From Fodinibacter sp963834965 (GTDB lineage Bacteria > Actinomycetota > Actinomycetes > Actinomycetales > Dermatophilaceae), in NCBI GenBank assembly GCA_963834965.1, contig CAWIEI010000033.1:124001-188000 (forward strand): a stretch of 64,000 nucleotides of DNA, in the 5' to 3' direction. A program made the position numbers and the translations under genes. The notes under the pieces were generated by a model that was given only the letters and a program-made list of their open reading frames with translations, had not been told where the DNA came from and ran no database searches. Position 1 is the first letter of the stretch, and every line of letters starts with the position of its first letter. Positions 27,462-35,456 of the stretch are shown piece by piece.

Positions 27462-28633
27462 GTGTCGCTGGCGTGGGCGCCGTCGTGGGCGGACAACGGG
27501 GTGATGAGCATGTGCAGTGCGTTCGTGATCGTGTTGACCGCCGTTGAGGAGGCCGTGCTCACCGCGCGTGCTCGGGCCGCCTGCGGCCAGCACCGGGACG
27601 TGGTTCGGGCTCGGATCGTGCTGGCGGCCGCGCAGGGTCGCGCCAACGCGGTGGTCGCCGCCGAGCTGGGCATCGTGGTGGACACGGTGCGCAAGTGGCG
27701 CAGACGGTTCGCGACCGAACGCCTACCGGGGTTGGATGACCGGCCCCGGTCCGGGCGGCCGCGCCGGTTCACCCCGGTGCAGGTCGCGCAGGTCAAGGCG
27801 TTGGCGTGCACCCCGCCAGCCGAGGCCGAGGTGCCGCTGTCGCGATGGTCCAGCTCGGAGCTGGCCGCCGAGGCCAGGGCTCGTGGCCTGGTCGAGGCGA
27901 TCTCACCGGCGACGGTACGGCGCTGGCTGGCCGCCGACGCGATCAAGCCGTGGCAGCACCGGTCCTGGATCTTCCCGCGCGACCCGAACTTCGGGGTCAA
28001 GGCCGCCCGGTGCTGGACCTGTACGACCGGCGCTGGCGGGGTTGCGAACTCGGAGAAGACGAATACGTGATCAGCGCCGACGAGAAGACCCAGCTCCAGG
28101 CGTTGCGACGCCGTCACCGTGGCCTACCGCCGGGGCCCGGGCGCACCCGCCGGGTGGAGTTCGAGTACACCCGCAGCGGCACACTGGCCTACTTCGCCGC
28201 CTACGACGTCCACCGGGCCAACGTGATGGGCCAGATCGCGCCGAAGACCGGCATCGCACCATTCGAGGACCTCGTCGCCCAGGTGATGAGCACCGAGCCG
28301 TACACCACGGCCCGGCGGGTGTTCTGGGTCGTGGACAACGGCTCCTCCCACAACGGGCAAGCCTCGATCGACCGGATGACCTCAGCCTGGCCCACCGCGA
28401 CCCCGGTCCACCTGCCCGTCCACGCGTCCTGGCTGAACCAGGTCGAGATCTACTTCTCCATCCTGCAACGAAAAGCCATCAGTCCCAACGACTTCCGCGA
28501 CATGGACCACCTCGACAATCGGGTCATGGCCTTCCAAGACCGGTACAACGCCGCCGCGACCCCGTTCGACTGGACCTACACCCGAGACGACCTCAACGCC
28601 TTCATCCACCGACTCGGCGCCCACGCCGCATGA
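27462..28633 (+). pseudogene. IS630-family transposase, frameshifted
   Basis: The first half (27462-about 28005) encodes helix-turn-helix domains: VVAAELGIVVDTVRKWRRRF, then PRRFTPVQVAQVKAL and ISPATVRRWLAADAIKPWQHRSWIFPRDPNF. The second half continues in the -1 frame from about 28008, with VLDLYDRRW, YVISADEKTQLQA (first Asp), FWVVDNGSSHNGQ (second Asp) and HASWLNQVEIYFSIL (Glu), the DDE triad. Homologues read straight through as one protein of about 360 residues; here one G seems missing from a G-run near 28010. I see no slippery heptamer. It could be a true disabling deletion, programmed frameshifting, or a base-calling error. Confidence 0.85.
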
Positions 28634-28661
28634 CCCCCGACGAACTCACGGCCATGACCAC
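28631..28661. repeat. IS630 right terminal inverted repeat
   Basis: Read from outside, it begins GTGGTCATGGCCGTGAGTTC. It pairs with the left repeat (25 of the outer 29 positions). It starts just after the transposase stop and is followed by TA. Confidence 0.88.
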
Positions 28662-29011
28662 TAGCCGACAAACCTGCAGGTCAGAGGCCCATTTTGCCAG
28701 ATCAGCCGGGTAGGGAAAGGTGCCCATCGGCAGGTTCGAGCCCTGCCGGGGCGCACGCCAGAACATCGATCTACCAGCGAAAACACGAAATGCCGCAATC
28801 AGCTGTGTCATCCGCGCGTTGTTCAGACCACGGCGGGTGGCACCGCTAGGAGCTCAGGCCCGACGCGCGTTGGCCGCGTTGATGTCGGCTCGAGCGACCG
28901 GGTCGCTGGACCCGTCCGGGCGCACCCTCCCTACCACCGGCCATGACTGGTGTGCGGCTGTGGGCCCGGCCCGCGGGTCCCGTGGCTTGTACGTGCCGGC
29001 CAGTCGTTGGC
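28662..29011. other. gene-free stretch with partial tRNA copy
   Basis: No coding region can be supported over these 350 bases. It holds the TA target copy, a partial tRNA 3' end (28730-28754), and near 28860-28900 a reverse-strand stretch that could be a decayed gene end. It separates the IS630 element from the fluoride module. Confidence 0.6.
28730..28754. repeat. partial duplicate of the tRNA-Arg 3' end (att-like)
   Basis: The segment GCAGGTTCGAG at 28730-28740 followed by CCCTGCCGGGGCGC repeats the T arm and acceptor 3' strand of the tRNA at 26777-26802. The differences are one T-to-C and one missing G. Direct repeats of a tRNA 3' end are the usual scar of an integrase acting on a tRNA. 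No integrase is present between the copies. Confidence 0.7.
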
Positions 29012-29383
29012 TCAGGCCAACAGACCTGCCAGTGCCCAACCGGCGGAAGCGGCAGCCAACCCGATGACCAGGCTGAGGCTGGCGTTGAGGGACGCCTCGG
29101 CGATGGAGCCGTCCTCGATGAGGCGGATGGTTTCGAAGCCGAAGGTCGAGAAGGTGGTCAGGGCCCCGCAGAAGCCGGTTCCGACCAGGGCCAGCACCCA
29201 GGATGGCGACCCGGCCGTGGCGACGCCACCCGCGACGAGGCCGAGTAGTGCGGAACCGAGGACGTTGACGGTGAAGGTCCCCCACGGGTAGACGCTGTCG
29301 TGCCGGGACTGCACGAGCAGGTCGGCCAGGTAGCGCAGCGGGGCACCCACCGCCCCACCGACGATGACGAGGACGAGCGTCAT
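29012..29383 (-). CDS. crcB: fluoride channel subunit CrcB/Fluc (second of a pair)
   Basis: This 123-residue protein of four membrane helices exports fluoride as half of a dual-topology dimer. It shows GGAVGAPLRYLADL near the N-terminus, GTFTVNVLGSALLG (the conserved TxxxN stretch), and GFCGALTTFSTFGFET, which carries the Thr/Ser-Phe-Ser-Thr-Phe pore motif. ATG 29383 overlaps the DUF190 stop by 4 bases. Two different CrcB genes in one operon imply a heterodimer with fixed opposite topologies. Confidence 0.95.
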   Translation of the reverse strand: MTLVLVIVGGAVGAPLRYLADLLVQSRHDSVYPWGTFTVNVLGSALLGLVAGGVATAGSPSWVLALVGTGFCGALTTFSTFGFETIRLIEDGSIAEASLNASLSLVIGLAAASAGWALAGLLA

Positions 29384-29739
29384 CCTCGGACCTGCGTGTC
29401 GCCGTCGTGCCGGCTGACGTACTTGACGACCTCGACCTGGTCGAGCATGACCAGGCCCTCGGTGACGAGCTCGTCGATCTGCGGCAGAAACGCCCGGATG
29501 CGTTCGTCGGTGTCGACGATGACCACAGATGCGGGGAGGTCCTCGCTGAGCGACAGGATGCGGCTGGTGTGGACGTGGCTGGACTTGCCGTAGCCCTCGA
29601 TCCCGCGGAAGACGCTGGCGCCGGCGAGCCCGGCCTGGTGGGCGCGGTGCACGATCTCGGTGTAGACCGGCCGGTGGTGCCACTGGTCGGACTCCTTGAT
29701 GAGCACTGTCAGTCGGGTGGCGGGTCCGCGCAGGGTCAT
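29380..29739 (-). CDS. DUF190 domain protein of the fluoride operon
   Basis: The 119-residue protein matches DUF190 from end to end: LTVLIKESDQW, VYTEIVHRAHQAGLAGASVFRGIEGYGKSS, IHT-like HVHTSRILSLSEDLPASVVIVDTDERI, and VEVVKYVSRH at the end. It is a GlnB-like small ferredoxin-fold protein, probably a trimer, with no known catalytic activity. In actinobacteria and proteobacteria it is frequently coded beside crcB, as here between two crcB genes with 4-base overlaps on both sides. A regulatory or sensing role for the channel is inferred. Confidence 0.93.
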   Translation of the reverse strand: MTLRGPATRLTVLIKESDQWHHRPVYTEIVHRAHQAGLAGASVFRGIEGYGKSSHVHTSRILSLSEDLPASVVIVDTDERIRAFLPQIDELVTEGLVMLDQVEVVKYVSRHDGDTQVRG

Positions 29740-30344
29740 GATGGGCTCCTCGGGGTCTTGAGGGGACTGTTGGCGTTGTTGCGCTCTCGCGTGCTGGGCC
29801 CGGGCCGGGTACTGAGCCAGCGCGCGGTGAACACCCCGAGCCAGACGGCCGCAAGGCCGACGACCAGCGTTCCCAGCACGTAGGTCAGCGCGGCGACGAT
29901 CTCCCCGGCTGCCAGCAGTGCGTGGGTGTCGAGCATGTAGGTGGAGAAGGTGGTGAAACCGCCCAGGACACCGACGCCGAAGAAGGGCCGCAGGTAGCGG
30001 GACGGTGGCCAGACGTCCAGGACGAACACCATCAGCAGCCCGAGCAGGAAGCCCCCGACGACGTTGACCGTGAACGTGCTCCACGCCACCGCCCCGGGTT
30101 CGTGCGGCACGGCTCCGGCCACGCCGTACCGGGCGGCGGAGCCCGCGGCACCACCCATGGCGATCACGGCGAGGATGTCGAGCCGACCCCGCAGCAGGTG
30201 TGCCCCGCCGTGGCGTGGCGGCGGCTCGGCGGGCAGGTCCGGATCCACCGGCAGCGGCGGCTCCATCGGGGCGTCTTGACCTGTCGAGGCTGGGCCGGCG
30301 CCCAGCCCGGAGCCGTCGGTGTTGTGGTGACCGTTTTCGCGCAC
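29736..30344 (-). CDS. crcB: fluoride channel subunit CrcB/Fluc (first of a pair, extended N-terminus)
   Basis: The GTG at 30344 has AGGAGG four bases upstream and gives 202 residues. The first 75 are a proline-rich, soluble extension (PPLPVDPDLPAEPPPRHGG). The rest is a four-helix Fluc domain: MGGAAGSAARYGVAG, WSTFTVNVVGGFLLG, VGVLGGFTTFSTYML and a final helix with VLGTLVVGLAAVWLGVF. The tail is basic (RPGPSTRERNN). It heads the crcB-DUF190-crcB operon, preceded by a fluoride riboswitch candidate whose hairpin overlaps the ribosome binding site. Confidence 0.93.
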   Translation of the reverse strand: MRENGHHNTDGSGLGAGPASTGQDAPMEPPLPVDPDLPAEPPPRHGGAHLLRGRLDILAVIAMGGAAGSAARYGVAGAVPHEPGAVAWSTFTVNVVGGFLLGLLMVFVLDVWPPSRYLRPFFGVGVLGGFTTFSTYMLDTHALLAAGEIVAALTYVLGTLVVGLAAVWLGVFTARWLSTRPGPSTRERNNANSPLKTPRSPS

Positions 30345-30351
30345 ACGTCCT

Positions 30352-30368
30352 CCTACCCGTCGGGTAGG
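30352..30368 (-). promoter_or_regulatory. hairpin covering the crcB ribosome binding site
   Basis: On the mRNA, CCUACCC (30368-30362) pairs with GGGUAGG (30358-30352) around a 3-base loop. The right arm runs into AGGAGG, and the left arm uses the conserved 3' end of the riboswitch aptamer. Fluoride binding would hold the left arm in the pseudoknot and free the ribosome binding site, giving translational activation. Inferred from pairing. Confidence 0.75.
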
Positions 30369-30412
30369 GACTGTTGGCGACCAGGTCGCGGTTGTCGGCG
30401 AGCCCCACCGCC
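30363..30412 (-). ncRNA. fluoride riboswitch (crcB motif)
   Basis: Read on the minus strand it starts GGCGGUGGGGCUCGCC and ends AGUCCCUACC. P1 pairs GGCG with CGCC, the loop GGGGCU forms a pseudoknot with AGUCCC near the 3' end, and AACCGC plus a GCGAC/GUCGC hairpin follow. These match the crcB RNA consensus (GGCGAUG-like start, AACCGC, CUAC end), with G for A at position 5. It lies directly upstream of crcB. Confidence 0.85.
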
Positions 30413-30570
30413 ATCGCTGGCCACGATAACGCCGCACCCGGTCCAACACAGGGCTGGACGTGAGCGGTTCGACATCACGACCGCTGCCGCCGGCGAGCAC
30501 AATGAAGACGTAGGGGCTGACCTGCCCGACGTTGAGCAGACCGCACCTGCGGGTCTCGACGGAGGAACTC

Positions 30571-31074
30571 ATGGCACCACAGCCCGACATCCATGACCCT
30601 TCATCCCACGCACCCACTGGCCCCCGTGTCGTCGTCGGCTACGACCACCACCCGTCGTCAACCGCGGCCCTGCACGTGGCGATGTCGATGGCCACCGCGC
30701 TGCACGCCTCCCTCCACGTCGTGCACGTGGTCGATCTCCAAGACGCCGACCCCAACATCGACGACCCCGACTGGGAGAAATGCACCCAGCACGCCCTGGA
30801 CGCTGAGCAGCACGCCGCAGAGGTACTGCTCGACACCTTCAGTGGGGGTTGGACCTACGAGACCCGCCGCGGGCAGGCCGCTCAGGTGCTGGCACAGACG
30901 GCCACTGCAGAGGACGCGGTGATGATCGTCATCGGCGAACGCCGCGCCCTACACGGCGCCGCGGTGGTGCACCTGTTGGAGCGGTCCGTGTTGCACCACC
31001 TGCTCCACCTGCACCCGACGACCCCGGTTCTGGTGGTCCCCGAGAACGCCGCAGCCAGAGCAGCTACGTCGTGA
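30571..31074 (+). CDS. universal stress protein (UspA domain)
   Basis: ATG 30571 has GGAGGAA just upstream and gives 167 residues; a longer in-frame start at 30532 has no ribosome binding site. A single Usp domain begins RVVVGYDHHPSSTAALHVAM, with LHVVHVVDLQDAD and, near the end, VMIVIGERRALHGA and LLERSVLHHLLHLHPTTPVLVVPE. This last part matches the G-2x-G-9x-G(S/T) nucleotide-binding loop imperfectly (GER-RALHGA), so ATP binding is uncertain. It is divergent from the fluoride operon and convergent with the enolase gene 4 bases away, which suggests it belongs to the same stress module. Confidence 0.88.
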   Translation: MAPQPDIHDPSSHAPTGPRVVVGYDHHPSSTAALHVAMSMATALHASLHVVHVVDLQDADPNIDDPDWEKCTQHALDAEQHAAEVLLDTFSGGWTYETRRGQAAQVLAQTATAEDAVMIVIGERRALHGAAVVHLLERSVLHHLLHLHPTTPVLVVPENAAARAATS

Positions 31075-31078
31075 CGGG

Positions 31079-32341
<1,263 letters not shown>

Positions 32342-32656
32342 GGCGGCACCTTATGGTCGGGTTTCGGTCACCTCGACGCTACGCCCGTGCCAGGGCGGTC
32401 ACCACGACTGAACCGTCACACGGATGGCAGCGCTCATGGCTCCACGAGGCCGGGCGTCACCACTGCCGACGTGCCGGAAGCGGCGACCCACGCCGCTCGC
32501 CAGTGTCAGCCGCGGCTCCACTCCTACGCTGCAGCCGTGAGCACCAATGGCGAGGTAAGCGCGTGACGCAAGCCCCTGCCTCCGCTGATCCATCGATGTC
32601 TATCAATGTAACCGACCTTGGAACGGCCCGATGAGACGACCCACACATGGGAGGTC
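32342..32656. other. intergenic stretch between eno and arsC with an ArsR-type palindrome
   Basis: No gene can be supported over these 315 bases. It should hold the eno promoter (reading leftward). An ArsR-type inverted repeat lies at 32592-32607. Short open frames here have no recognisable similarity or ribosome binding site. Confidence 0.6.
32592..32607. promoter_or_regulatory. possible ArsR operator
   Basis: ATCGAT (32592-32597) and ATCAAT (32602-32607) form an inverted repeat with one mismatch across a GTCT spacer, like the ATTGAT-N-ATCAAT operators of ArsR/SmtB repressors. It lies beyond the end of arsC, and no ars gene follows it on either strand within 250 bases, so it may be a leftover. 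Confidence 0.4.
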
Positions 32657-33082
32657 TCATACGCTGACGGGGGCGACCCCGAGCTCGGACAGCAGGGCCA
32701 GGACGCGGGCCTTGATGTCGTCGCGGATGGGTCGCACCGACTCCACGCCCTTGCCGGCGGGGTCCTCGAGGGCCCAGTCCTCGTAGCGCTTGCCCGGGAA
32801 GATGGGGCAGGCGTCGCCGCAGCCCATGGTGATGACGACGTCGGAGACCTGGACGGCATCCGTGGTGAGGATCTTGGGGGTCTCGGCAGTGATGTCGATG
32901 CCTTCCTCGGCCATCGCGGCGACGGCCGAGGGGTTGACCTGGTCGGCGGGTTCGGACCCCGCGGAGAGCACTTCCACGGCGCCGCCGGACAGGTGGCGGG
33001 TGTAGGCGGCGGCCATCTGGGAGCGGCCTGCGTTGTGGATGCACACGTACAGCACGGAGGGCTTGGTGGTGGCCTCGGTCAT
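32657..33082 (-). CDS. arsC: arsenate reductase ArsC (LMW phosphatase fold, mycothiol type)
   Basis: This 141-residue protein reduces arsenate to arsenite in the cytoplasm. The P-loop CIHNAGRSQMAAA (C-x5-R) is the nucleophile site. MGCGDACPIFPGKRYEDW carries the further cysteines in the spacing of the actinobacterial mycothiol/mycoredoxin-coupled enzymes. It ends with IRDDIKARVLALLSEL. ATG 33082 follows the second arsC by 26 bases, and both read in the same direction behind the aquaporin, so one operon is likely. Confidence 0.93.
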   Translation of the reverse strand: MTEATTKPSVLYVCIHNAGRSQMAAAYTRHLSGGAVEVLSAGSEPADQVNPSAVAAMAEEGIDITAETPKILTTDAVQVSDVVITMGCGDACPIFPGKRYEDWALEDPAGKGVESVRPIRDDIKARVLALLSELGVAPVSV

Positions 33083-33108
33083 GGCGGGGGCTCCTGGAGG
33101 TGCGGGGG

Positions 33109-33735
33109 TCAGATGATGTCGCGCAGCAGGGTGGTGACGCGGGCCTGGATGTCGTCGCGGATGTCTCGCACGACGTCGATGGGCTGCCCGGCAGGGTCGG
33201 CAACATCCCAGTCCTCGTACCGCTTACCGGGGAAGATCGGGCAGGCGTCGCCACAACCCATCGTGACGATGACGTCGGCGGCGCGCAGCACGCTGTCGGA
33301 CAGGGGTTTCGGGTACGGGGTGGTCAGGGCGATGCCGCGCTCCTCGAGCACCTGGATGACCAAGGGGTTTACCTCGCCGGCGGGGGCCGAGCCGGCGGAG
33401 CGCACGTGCACGCGGCGAGCGGACAGGTGCTCGGCCAGGGCTGCTGCCATCTGGGAGCGGCCCGCGTTCTGCACGCAGACGAACAGCAGCTCGGGGACGG
33501 TCTTGGCGATGCGGCCCTCGGCCTGGGCGGCGGACATCAGCTGCTCGCGGGCCTGCCGGGCGACCAGCACCGGCAGGAAGGTACGGACCTTGGCCGTGGG
33601 CTCGAGCAGGCTTCTGGCCGCGTAGACGGCGGCGGCGACGCTCTGGCGGGAGAACACCCCGTCGTAGGAGTAGGCGAGGTCGTTGATGAGCTCGTCGTAG
33701 GGCGACTGTCGGGTGGTGGGTGTGGAAGACATCAT
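33109..33735 (-). CDS. arsenate reductase ArsC with N-terminal helical domain
   Basis: The 208-residue protein joins a helical N-terminal domain of about 75 residues (YDELINDLAYSYDGVFSRQSVAAAVYAAR, known from ACR-type three-helix domains ahead of ArsC) to an ArsC domain. The phosphatase loop is CVQNAGRSQMAAAL, and MGCGDACPIFPGKRYEDWDV holds the second redox site. The ATG 33735 overlaps the aquaporin stop by 4 bases (ATGATG). Fusion forms like this usually couple with a channel or pump in actinobacterial ars operons; the N-domain's role is not known. Confidence 0.92.
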   Translation of the reverse strand: MMSSTPTTRQSPYDELINDLAYSYDGVFSRQSVAAAVYAARSLLEPTAKVRTFLPVLVARQAREQLMSAAQAEGRIAKTVPELLFVCVQNAGRSQMAAALAEHLSARRVHVRSAGSAPAGEVNPLVIQVLEERGIALTTPYPKPLSDSVLRAADVIVTMGCGDACPIFPGKRYEDWDVADPAGQPIDVVRDIRDDIQARVTTLLRDII

Positions 33736-34529
33736 CGGCTCCTACCGGTGGTGCTGGCCGGCGCGGCAGCCGCGTCGGAGTGGTGCGGGATGACGACGTC
33801 GTCGGCGTGGTCGACGACGTCGGGATACAGCGCTAGGACCAGGACGACCCCGACCACCAGGCCGGCGAGCTGGGCGAGCACGAAGGGCGGGGCGGAGGAG
33901 GGGGCGATGCCGGCGAAGGTGTCGGTGAAAACCCGGCCGATCGTCACGGCCGGGTTGGCGAAGGACGTGGAGCTGGTGAACCAGTACGCGGCACCGATGT
34001 ACGCGCCCACCGCGGGTGCGGCCAGGGCGCCGCGGTCGCTGCGGGCGAGCGTGAAGATCAGCGCGACCAGGAACGTGGTGGCCACGACCTCGGCGAGCAG
34101 GTGGCCGGGGCTGACCCGGTCGGTGGTGGAGACCGAGGTGCCGACCTCGAACATGGCGTTGGCCAGCACCGAGCCGGCGACCGCCCCGACCACCTGCGCG
34201 ACGGTGTACGCGCCGACCTCGGGCAGGGCCAGGCCCTGCCCGGTGCGCCGGCCCAGGAACCAGTCGGCCAGGGTGACCACCGGGTTGAAATGGGCACCGG
34301 ACACCGGGCCGAACATCAGGATGAGCACCGTCAGGCCGAGCACCGTGGCGGTGCTGTTCTCCAGCAGCTGGAGCCCGATATCGCCGGATGACAGCTGCTG
34401 CGCCGCGATGCCAGAGCCTACGACGACCGCGACCAGGAGGGCGGTGCCGAGCAGCTCGGCGAGCAGGCGGCGCGCCAGCGGCGGCTGGGTGAACGAGGAC
34501 ACCAGCCCATCTTGACGAGAACAGTTCAC
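33732..34529 (-). CDS. aquaporin (MIP family), probable arsenite channel
   Basis: The 265-residue protein has six membrane helices and two half-helices, each with an NPA motif: HFNPVVTLADW (NPV variant) and SFANPAVTIGRVF. It begins LARRLLAELLGTALLVAVVVGSG, typical of MIP channels. In ars operons with arsC but without a pump, an aquaglyceroporin (as in AqpS) lets arsenite leave down its gradient. The start is GTG 34529 or GTG 34502 (VSSF); neither has a strong ribosome binding site. The first overlaps the divergent arsR operator region. Confidence 0.88.
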   Translation of the reverse strand: MNCSRQDGLVSSFTQPPLARRLLAELLGTALLVAVVVGSGIAAQQLSSGDIGLQLLENSTATVLGLTVLILMFGPVSGAHFNPVVTLADWFLGRRTGQGLALPEVGAYTVAQVVGAVAGSVLANAMFEVGTSVSTTDRVSPGHLLAEVVATTFLVALIFTLARSDRGALAAPAVGAYIGAAYWFTSSTSFANPAVTIGRVFTDTFAGIAPSSAPPFVLAQLAGLVVGVVLVLALYPDVVDHADDVVIPHHSDAAAAPASTTGRSR

Positions 34530-34553
34530 TCAGTCAAGATTGCCTCAATGAAC
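34524..34553. promoter_or_regulatory. possible operator between aquaporin and arsR genes
   Basis: GTTCA (34524-34528) and TGAAC (34549-34553) are inverted across a 20-base spacer containing TCAAGATTG. It lies over the start codons of the divergent aquaporin and arsR genes, where a repressor could block both. Confidence 0.45.
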
Positions 34554-35048
34554 AATGAGCAAACTGCGGACCTGGAGCGGCGGGCACGGGTGCACGCCGC
34601 CCTGGGTGACGTCCACCGGCTGCAGGTCGTCGACCTGCTCGCCACCACCGACCTGTCCTCCTCCGAGCTCGGCGCCGCCCTGGGCATCCCGTCCAACCTG
34701 CTCGCCCACCACCTGCGCACCCTCGAGGATGCCGGCCTGCTCACCCGCCGCCGCTCCGAGGGTGACGGGCGGCGCACCTAACTCTCGCTCACCCGCGCCG
34801 GCGCCGCACTGGTGATGAACCCACCCGCCACCCAGGCGCTCCCCCGGGCGCGCCGCGTGGTCTTCGTGTGCACCGCCAACACCGCCCGCTCCCACCTCGC
34901 CGCAGCCCTGTGGCGACAGGCCAGCCCCGTCGACGCCACCTCCGGCGGCACCCACCCCGGCGACCGCATCCACCCCGGCGCACGCGCCGTCGCTGGACGC
35001 CACCACCTCGAGCTGCCCGACGTCCCACCGCGCCTGCTGGCCGGCAAC
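34548..35048 (+). pseudogene. ArsR-ArsC fusion, broken by a stop codon and truncated
   Basis: The first 78 residues (ATG 34548) are an ArsR winged helix: VHAALGDVHRLQVVDLLATTDLSSSELGAALGIPSNLLAHHLRTLEDAGLL. They stop at a TAA (34779-34781), where the family has TAC (Tyr of a YLSLTR segment). The same frame then continues with LTRAGAALV and an ArsC-like start, VVFVCTANTARSHLAAAL. It breaks off near 35048 before the rest of the phosphatase domain. The intact form is a one-protein ArsR/ArsC fusion found in actinobacteria. The N-terminal 77 residues could still bind DNA. Confidence 0.8.
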
Positions 35049-35188
35049 CGTTCACAACCCGCTCACGGATCGATGACCCCCCTCGTTTCCGGGTCGCGTT
35101 CCTTGCTGTCCGGGGCAATGTCATGCGGGTCTGGCAAGCCGGCCGTGGTGAGGACGGAGCCGGCTTGTCTGGCCCACCGCCATTCAGG

Positions 35189-35434
35189 TCAGGGGGTGGT
35201 GGCAGCAGACAGCAGCTGCTTGATCTCCGCGGGTTTGGGCACGCGGCCCGAGACGAGCACCTTGTCGTCGACGACGAGCCCTGGCGTGGACATGATCCCG
35301 TAGGCCATGATCGTGGGGTAGTCCTCGACCTTCTCGACAGTGGCGTCCAGGCCGAGTTGGGCCAGGGCCTCGCGGGTGGCGCGCTCGAGGTTCTTGCAGT
35401 TGGTGCAGCCGGGGCCGAGGATCTTGATGATCAT
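35189..35434 (-). CDS. thioredoxin-family redox-active disulfide protein
   Basis: This 81-residue protein has a single thioredoxin-like fold: KILGPGCTNCKNLERATREAL with the CTNC redox pair, then TVEKVEDYPTIMAYGIMSTPGLVVDDKVLVSGRVP, the cis-Pro region. It is the small redox-active disulfide type (TIGR00412-like), often found beside ArsP-like permeases. It follows the permease after 22 bases on the same strand and is probably in one transcript with arsR and the permease. It may reduce arsenical thiol adducts or the transporter itself; this is inferred. Confidence 0.88.
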   Translation of the reverse strand: MIIKILGPGCTNCKNLERATREALAQLGLDATVEKVEDYPTIMAYGIMSTPGLVVDDKVLVSGRVPKPAEIKQLLSAATTP

Positions 35435-35456
35435 CGTGGGTTCCTTTCGGTCAGGC

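Larger units (their letters stand above)
27050..28661 (+). mobile_element. IS630-family insertion sequence, ends intact, with passenger gene
   Basis: Imperfect terminal inverted repeats bound the element: 27050-27080 and 28631-28661 match at 25 of the outer 29 positions, both starting GTGGTC from the outside. It is flanked by the TA dinucleotides at 27048-27049 and 28662-28663, the target duplication expected of IS630/Tc1 elements. Inside are a transposase reading rightward (frameshifted) and a small passenger gene reading leftward. The length is 1612 bases, longer than a simple IS630 because of the passenger. Confidence 0.88.

Noticed and set aside
27462..28633. Programmed -1 frameshift in the transposase
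   Set aside because: No X-XXY-YYZ heptamer or A-run at the joint; most relatives that I recall are one frame. I kept it as a pseudogene and listed it as a question.
27541..28713. A 389-residue plus-strand frame across the transposase
   Set aside because: It is Arg/Pro-rich shadow sequence; the DDE motifs lie in the other two frames.
28858..28900. Reverse-strand RADINAANARR, similar to the C-terminal end of TnpB proteins
   Set aside because: Only about 12 residues match, the zinc-finger cysteines are missing, and no TnpB body is found. The match may be chance.
30420..30570. A second fluoride riboswitch upstream of the universal stress protein or enolase gene
   Set aside because: I looked for the GGCG...CGCC, AACCGC and CUAC blocks in both leaders and did not find them in the right order.
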